Positions 7,451 through 11,180 of a DNA stretch of 11,180 nt are shown piece by piece. The notes below the pieces were generated by a model, which searched no databases, had not been told where the DNA came from, and was given only the letters and a program-made list of their open reading frames with translations. A program made the position numbers and the translations under genes. Positions within the stretch are counted from its first letter, which is position 1. Each line of letters begins with the position of its first letter. This DNA is from Spirochaetia bacterium (GTDB lineage: Bacteria > Spirochaetota > Spirochaetia > Treponematales > Breznakiellaceae), in NCBI GenBank assembly GCA_025997715.1, contig BNUY01000104.1, positions 1 through 11,180 on the forward strand, in the 5' to 3' direction.

Positions 7451-7497
7451 CTATTCAGCCACTTGACAAAACATATTGCCAAAGGTACAGTGAATAG
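7451..7497. repeat. 7-bp inverted repeat bracketing the rimP-operon promoter
   Basis: CTATTCA (7451-7457) is the exact reverse complement of TGAATAG (7491-7497). The arms enclose the -35 box and touch the last base of the -10 box of the promoter at 7463-7491. The arrangement could be a split operator, a relic of an insertion end, or chance. Confidence 0.3.
7463..7491 (+). promoter_or_regulatory. Probable sigma-70 promoter of the rimP-nusA-infB operon
   Basis: A perfect -35 TTGACA (7463-7468), a 17-bp spacer and TACAGT (7486-7491, 4 of 6 with the key T, A and final T) predict a start near 7498. The first 50 nt of the transcript then run into the intrinsic terminator at 7522-7547, so the operon appears to be expressed through an attenuated leader. 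Confidence 0.65.
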
Positions 7498-7521
7498 GAC
7501 ATTCGGAATATCATACAAGAG

Positions 7522-7547
7522 GGCCGTTCCGAACGGCCTTTTTTTTT
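7522..7547 (+). terminator. Intrinsic terminator/attenuator upstream of rimP
   Basis: GGCCGTT (7522-7528) pairs perfectly with AACGGCC (7532-7538) around loop CCG, and nine T residues (7539-7547) follow at once: a textbook intrinsic terminator on the plus strand. It lies about 25 nt after the predicted transcription start and 23 nt before the rimP start codon. Leader bases TTCGGAA (7502-7508) are exactly complementary to TTCCGAA (7527-7533), which spans the loop and the inner stem on both sides, so an alternative antiterminating pairing is possible. It could also simply end transcripts of the decayed Uma2 gene. Confidence 0.85.
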
Positions 7548-7570
7548 GATTTCCCAAAAAGGGGCGTGGA

Positions 7571-8053
7571 ATGAGGTATACCCCCAGACAGGCGGCCGCC
7601 GGGGATCCGCTCTATGAAACCCTGGAAGGCGTGGCCCGCAGCCTGGGAATGGCCCTGGTAGAGCTGACCCTCTCCCGGCATAAGGGCAGCGTCCAGGTTC
7701 GGGGGGTGGTGTGCCGCAAAGCCGCCGTCGGGGTAAACGATTGTTCCCGGGTGCACCATGCCATGCTGCCCCTCCTGGAGCAGGCCTTTCCCGGGCAGGA
7801 CCTGTATGTGGAGTTAAGCTCCCCCGGCATAGATCGGGTGATCAAGGACGGCAGGGAATTCGTCCATTACCTGGGCCGGGGGGTGCGGTGTTACCGCACG
7901 GATATAAGCGACTGGACCGGAGGGGTTCTCCGGTCAGCGGATGAAAATGGCATCGTTCTTAAAGGAAAGGATGGTAGTATGACAGCGTTAACGTATGAGT
8001 GTATCGCCAAGGCGAAACTCGATGATACAATAGAAAACATGGGGGAGGTTTAA
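7571..8053 (+). CDS. rimP: Ribosome maturation factor RimP
   Basis: The 160-residue protein is of usual RimP size. It helps assemble the 30S ribosomal subunit. The N-domain covers about 10-80 and contains the hallmark ELSSPGIDR (81-89) at its border; the C-terminal SH3-like domain spans about 90-155 (YLGRGVRCYRT, then GVLRSADENGIVLKG). The conserved central cysteine/serine loop is present as VNDCSRVHHAM (55-65). The ATG start has GGGGCGTGGA just upstream; the weak hairpin CCC-AAAAA-GGG at 7553-7563 could partly cover this site. Gene order rimP-nusA-infB is the common bacterial arrangement, and nusA starts 4 nt after the rimP stop, suggesting translational coupling. Confidence 0.93.
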   Translation: MRYTPRQAAAGDPLYETLEGVARSLGMALVELTLSRHKGSVQVRGVVCRKAAVGVNDCSRVHHAMLPLLEQAFPGQDLYVELSSPGIDRVIKDGREFVHYLGRGVRCYRTDISDWTGGVLRSADENGIVLKGKDGSMTALTYECIAKAKLDDTIENMGEV

Positions 8054-8057
8054 GCTC

Positions 8058-9587
8058 GTGGCTACAGATATGTCGGAGGCAATCCACCAGCTTATCCAGG
8101 ATCGGGGTATGTCGGAGGAGCTTGTCCTCAGAACCATAGAAGATACCCTTTTGGCGGCCTATAAGCGGAAGTTTGGCAATGCGGACAACGCCATTGTCCG
8201 GTTTAACGATACCAATACCGAGGTATCAATGTATGCGCAGAAAAAAGTCGTTGACGGAGTCTACGATCCGGTTTCGGAAATAGACCTGGAGGAAGCCCGG
8301 ACACTCAACCCGGAAGCGGATATTGATGACGAGCTCCTTATTGAGGTGGACCCCAAGGACTTTGACCGTATTTCGGTGCAGAGCGCCAAGCAGACCGCCA
8401 AGCAGTCCATCCGGGAAATAACGAAGGACTCCCTGTATTCGGAATACATTGATAAGGTGGGGGAGATCATCATCGGGTACTATCAGCGGGAGCGGAACGG
8501 GACCATCTATGTGGACCTGGGCAAGCTGGAAGGGATACTTCCCAAGAAACTCCAGTCCCCCCGTGAGGTCTACCACGTCAATGACCGCATCAAAGCCCTG
8601 ATTACCGAGGTGAACAAGACCCCTGCGGGGCTCCAGGTGGTTCTTTCCCGGACCCACACCGACTTTGTCCGGGCCATCTTTGAGCTTGAGGTGCCCGAGG
8701 TCTACGATAAAACCGTGGAGATCCACAAGATCGTCCGGGAAGCGGGGTACCGCACCAAGCTGGCGGTCTATTCCAACCGGGATGATGTGGACCCCGTGGG
8801 GGCCTGCGTAGGCCTGAAAGGGGTGCGTATCCAGGCGGTTATCCGGGAACTGGAGGGGGAAAAGATAGACATCCTCAAATACGACCCTGATCCCCGCCGC
8901 TTCATCAAAAACGCCCTGTCTCCGGCGGAAGTCCGGGAAGTGATCCTCCTGGACGAGAGCAAACATCAGGCCTTGGCGGTGGTGGGTGATACCCAACTGT
9001 CCCTGGCCATCGGCAAGCAGGGCCTCAATGTGCGGCTGGCAAACCGGCTGGTGGACTGGAATATCGACGTTAAGACCGACGCCCAGTTTGGGGAAATGGA
9101 TATCGCCTCCGAATCCCGGCGGGCGGTATCGGAACTGTTCGGGGACGCCGATGGTTACGGGGAAGAGCTTTCCCGGATATCCGAGCTTCCCGGGGTGGAT
9201 GCCCAGGTTGCCGCCGCCTTGCTGGAAAACAATATCGACTTTATAGAAGACTTCCTTGCCCTTTCGGAAGAGGAAACCGCCGCGCTCAAGGGAATCACCG
9301 CGGAACAGGTTTCCGCGTTGCGGCTGCTCATCGAAGAGTTTGTGGAAGTGGTGGAAGAAGAAACGGGAGAGGAGTATGAAGAGGGCGCTCCCGAAGAAGC
9401 GGGGGAGGAAGCCGAAGGGGCTTTCGCTGAAACAAGCCCTGCCCCAGCCGGTGAGGACGAGGAAGCAGGTCTTGCCGTGGAAGCGGATGAATATGACTGC
9501 CCTGAATGCGGCGCAAAGATAACCGTGGATATGACCAATTGTCCGAATTGCGGTATCGGATTGAGTTTTGAGTTTGAGGATGAATAA
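8058..9587 (+). CDS. nusA: Transcription termination/antitermination factor NusA with a C-terminal zinc-ribbon-like tail
   Basis: The 509-residue protein binds RNA polymerase and nascent RNA to control pausing, termination and antitermination. Domains: polymerase-binding N-domain about 1-130, S1 about 134-199, KH1 about 230-290 with GLKG (252-255), KH2 about 300-345 with GKQG (319-322), a helix-hairpin-helix/acidic-repeat-like segment about 370-426 (ISELPGVDAQVAAALLENN), a very acidic linker about 427-480, and a tail with C481, C484, C495 and C498 in CPECG-CPNCG form. That CxxC-N10-CxxC tail is not part of E. coli or B. subtilis NusA and looks like a small zinc ribbon. The start is GTG 8058, chosen because GGGGAGG (8042-8048) sits 9 nt upstream; ATG 8070 would be too far. 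infB follows 9 nt after the stop. Confidence 0.95.
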   Translation: MATDMSEAIHQLIQDRGMSEELVLRTIEDTLLAAYKRKFGNADNAIVRFNDTNTEVSMYAQKKVVDGVYDPVSEIDLEEARTLNPEADIDDELLIEVDPKDFDRISVQSAKQTAKQSIREITKDSLYSEYIDKVGEIIIGYYQRERNGTIYVDLGKLEGILPKKLQSPREVYHVNDRIKALITEVNKTPAGLQVVLSRTHTDFVRAIFELEVPEVYDKTVEIHKIVREAGYRTKLAVYSNRDDVDPVGACVGLKGVRIQAVIRELEGEKIDILKYDPDPRRFIKNALSPAEVREVILLDESKHQALAVVGDTQLSLAIGKQGLNVRLANRLVDWNIDVKTDAQFGEMDIASESRRAVSELFGDADGYGEELSRISELPGVDAQVAAALLENNIDFIEDFLALSEEETAALKGITAEQVSALRLLIEEFVEVVEEETGEEYEEGAPEEAGEEAEGAFAETSPAPAGEDEEAGLAVEADEYDCPECGAKITVDMTNCPNCGIGLSFEFEDE

Positions 9588-9596
9588 AGGTGGAAC

Positions 9597-11180
9597 ATGG
9601 CTGAGGAATTAGACACTACGCAAAAACCAAAGGTAGAACTCATCAAGCATCAGAAGAGTGAGCAGGATGCTTCGGAAACCCCTAAAGGGGGTGCGGAGCA
9701 TAATGACCAGGCGCAGAGCGGCCGCCGTAAGGTGGTTGTGGTCAAGAAAAAGGTCTCTACTCCTGCGTTCAAGGAGAACGGTGCAAAGAAGCCTCAGCCA
9801 AAAATTGTGGTATCCTCCCGGCCTCCGGCAGGGGGAAGTCCCGAAGGGGATGCCGCCGAGCCCCAAGCGAAGGCGCCGGCAGTTGAAGCCCCGGAAGCAG
9901 CCGCTCCCCGGGTGAATTCCATGCCCAATACCCAGCGGCCCATAGCGGCAGCCGGCAGGGTTGGCGGTCGTCCTGTGGGCCCCCCCCCGCCCCGAACCCC
10001 CGGTCCCCAGTCCCGGAACGATGGTTCCCCACGATCCGGCGCACCCTTCCCCCCGAGGCCTGCGGGCGTAGCGGGTAAGGTTGGCGGCCGTCCCGTGGGG
10101 CCCCGTCCCGAAGGCAGCGGCCAGGGCGGTCCCCGTCCCTACAACGGACCCGGCGGCGGCGGTTCCGGCGGTCCCCGTCCCTATAGCAGCGGTCAGGGAA
10201 GCCCCCGTCCCTATGGCGGACCCGGCGGCGCCGGTTCAGGCGGCAGCCGTCCCGGCGGCTATCAGGGCGGCTTTAATCAGGGCGGCCCCCGTCCCGGCGG
10301 TTTCGGCGGCGGCGGCAACCGTCCCGGTGGCTACGGTCAGGGCGGCTATCGTCCCGGCGGTCCCGGCCAAGGCGGCTATCGCCCTGGTGGTCCCGGCGGC
10401 CCCGGCGGCAGACCCGGTATGGGCGGCCAAAGAGGCGGCCCGCCTCCGCTTCCCCTGGCGGATAACAAGGGACCGGTAAAAAAGTCCTTTAAGGCCAGAA
10501 AATCGGTTTATCAGCGGAAAGAACAGGAGATGCAGGAGAAGCTCCTCCAGTCCAAGAAGAAGATCACCCAGATAGCCAACCCGGTGCCTAAATCCATTGA
10601 TATAATGGAAGTAGTATCGGTATCTGAGCTGGCCCGGAAGATGAACCTCAAGGCATCGGACCTGATCCACAAGCTTATGAGCATGGGGCAGATGGTTACC
10701 ATCAACCAGCAGATAGATGCGGAAACCGCCACCATCCTTGCGGCGGAATTCGGGGCGGACGTGAAGATCGTCAGCCTCTACGACGAAACCCTGATCGCCA
10801 CTTCCTCCGATGATGACGCCTCCCTCCAGCCCCGTCCCCGGTGGTTACCGTCATGGGCCATGTGGATCACGGGAAAACCAAGCTCCTGGACGCCATCCGC
10901 AGTACGGACGTGGTTGCCGGGGAGTTCGGCGGTATTACCCAGCATATCGGGGCCTATACGGTGGACACCCCCAATGGGCGGATAGCATTCCTTGACACCC
11001 CCGGCCATGAGGCTTTTACCCGTATGCGGGCACGGGGCGCACAGGTTACGGATATTGTGGTTCTGGTGGTGGCCGCCGATGACGGGGTCATGCCCCAGAC
11101 CATTGAGGCCATCAACCACGCCAGGGACGCCAATGTCCCCATCATCGTGGCGGTGAATAAAATGGACAAGCCCGAGGCAA
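9597..11180 (+). CDS. infB: Translation initiation factor IF-2, 5' part, with an apparent frameshift; runs off the window
   Basis: IF-2 is the GTPase that brings initiator tRNA to the 30S subunit and promotes subunit joining. Residues 1-118 are a charged, Ala/Pro-rich start; 119-283 are extremely Gly/Pro/Arg-rich; about 293-323 are basic and helical; about 333-390 form the IF2_N domain ([20 protein letters not shown]). The frame then breaks at 10836-10840. In the starting frame translation becomes nonsense and stops at 10983-10985. In the frame beginning at 10841 it continues as [13 protein letters not shown], with G1 GHVDHGKT (10856-10879), the [10 protein letters not shown] switch, G3 DTPGH (10994-11008) and G4 NKMD (11156-11167), open to the edge. 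Adding one C to the run CCCC (10836-10839) would restore the conserved [12 protein letters not shown] 9597 has AAGGTGG upstream. A working infB is essential, so I call it a gene with a likely base-call error rather than a pseudogene. Confidence 0.92.
9951..10445 (+). repeat. Gly/Pro/Arg-rich low-complexity repeat region within infB
   Basis: About 165 codons are built from short repeats on GGC, GGT, CCC and CGT codons. First come two long copies of VGGRPVGP (residues 122-129 and 162-169), then GGPRPY/GSPRPY units (177-206), then [10 protein letters not shown] units (218-274). At DNA level GGCGGCTATCG is reused several times, so slippage and recombination are likely. The region also creates long spurious reading frames in the other phases. 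Gly-rich disordered N-termini are known in some IF-2 proteins; RPGG-type repeats resemble RNA-binding RGG segments. Confidence 0.8.

Noticed and set aside
9951..10445. CRISPR-like or minisatellite array
   Set aside because: The repeats are irregular, lie inside the infB reading frame and have no unique spacers of constant size; they reflect amino-acid repeats.
10081..10479. 132-codon Ala/Val/Pro-rich frame inside infB
   Set aside because: It is an out-of-phase reading of the Gly/Pro/Arg repeat tract; repeats in one frame give repeats in all frames.
10833..10844. Programmed -1 ribosomal frameshift site in infB
   Set aside because: The bases do not form an X XXY YYZ heptamer in the reading phase and I saw no convincing downstream stimulatory structure, so a base-call error is the better explanation.

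Overview
The window looks like bacterial chromosome, most likely from a spirochaete of the Treponema group. This assignment is an inference from the protein style (ClpC form, rimP-nusA-infB order, a very Gly/Pro/Arg-rich IF-2 N-terminus, a NusA with a cysteine-rich tail); no rRNA or tRNA gene is present to fix it. Base composition is uneven. Lines I counted in the left third (about 211-4487) run at roughly 38-50 % G+C. Lines counted in clpC and the nusA operon run at roughly 45-70 %.

Layout. (1) 151-4487, plus strand: a promoter followed by a three-gene operon of two different M24 metallopeptidases (366 and 597 aa, Xaa-Pro dipeptidase/aminopeptidase types) and a POT/PTR2-family peptide transporter. 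Together they would import small peptides and cut the proline bonds that general peptidases leave. (2) 4488-4611: a convergent intergenic region with a degenerate 9-bp tandem repeat inside an imperfect inverted repeat, probably the transcription stop for the operon. (3) 4612-7167, minus strand: a complete clpC AAA+ unfoldase gene. (4) 7168-7570: the clpC upstream region, a decayed 3' fragment of a Uma2 (DUF820) gene, then a strong promoter followed about 25 nt later by an intrinsic terminator. (5) 7571-11180, plus strand: rimP, nusA and the 5' part of infB, the conserved transcription/translation operon, running off the right edge.

Most interesting points. The POT transporter lacks two of the conserved glutamates used for proton coupling and appears to have 12 rather than 14 helices. 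The rimP-nusA-infB leader looks like an attenuator, with a 7-nt leader segment exactly complementary to the terminator centre. NusA ends in a CxxC-N10-CxxC putative zinc ribbon. infB carries an apparent one-base deletion just before its G domain, most simply a sequencing error in a C run. No CRISPR array, prophage, intact insertion sequence or obvious new defence system was seen.
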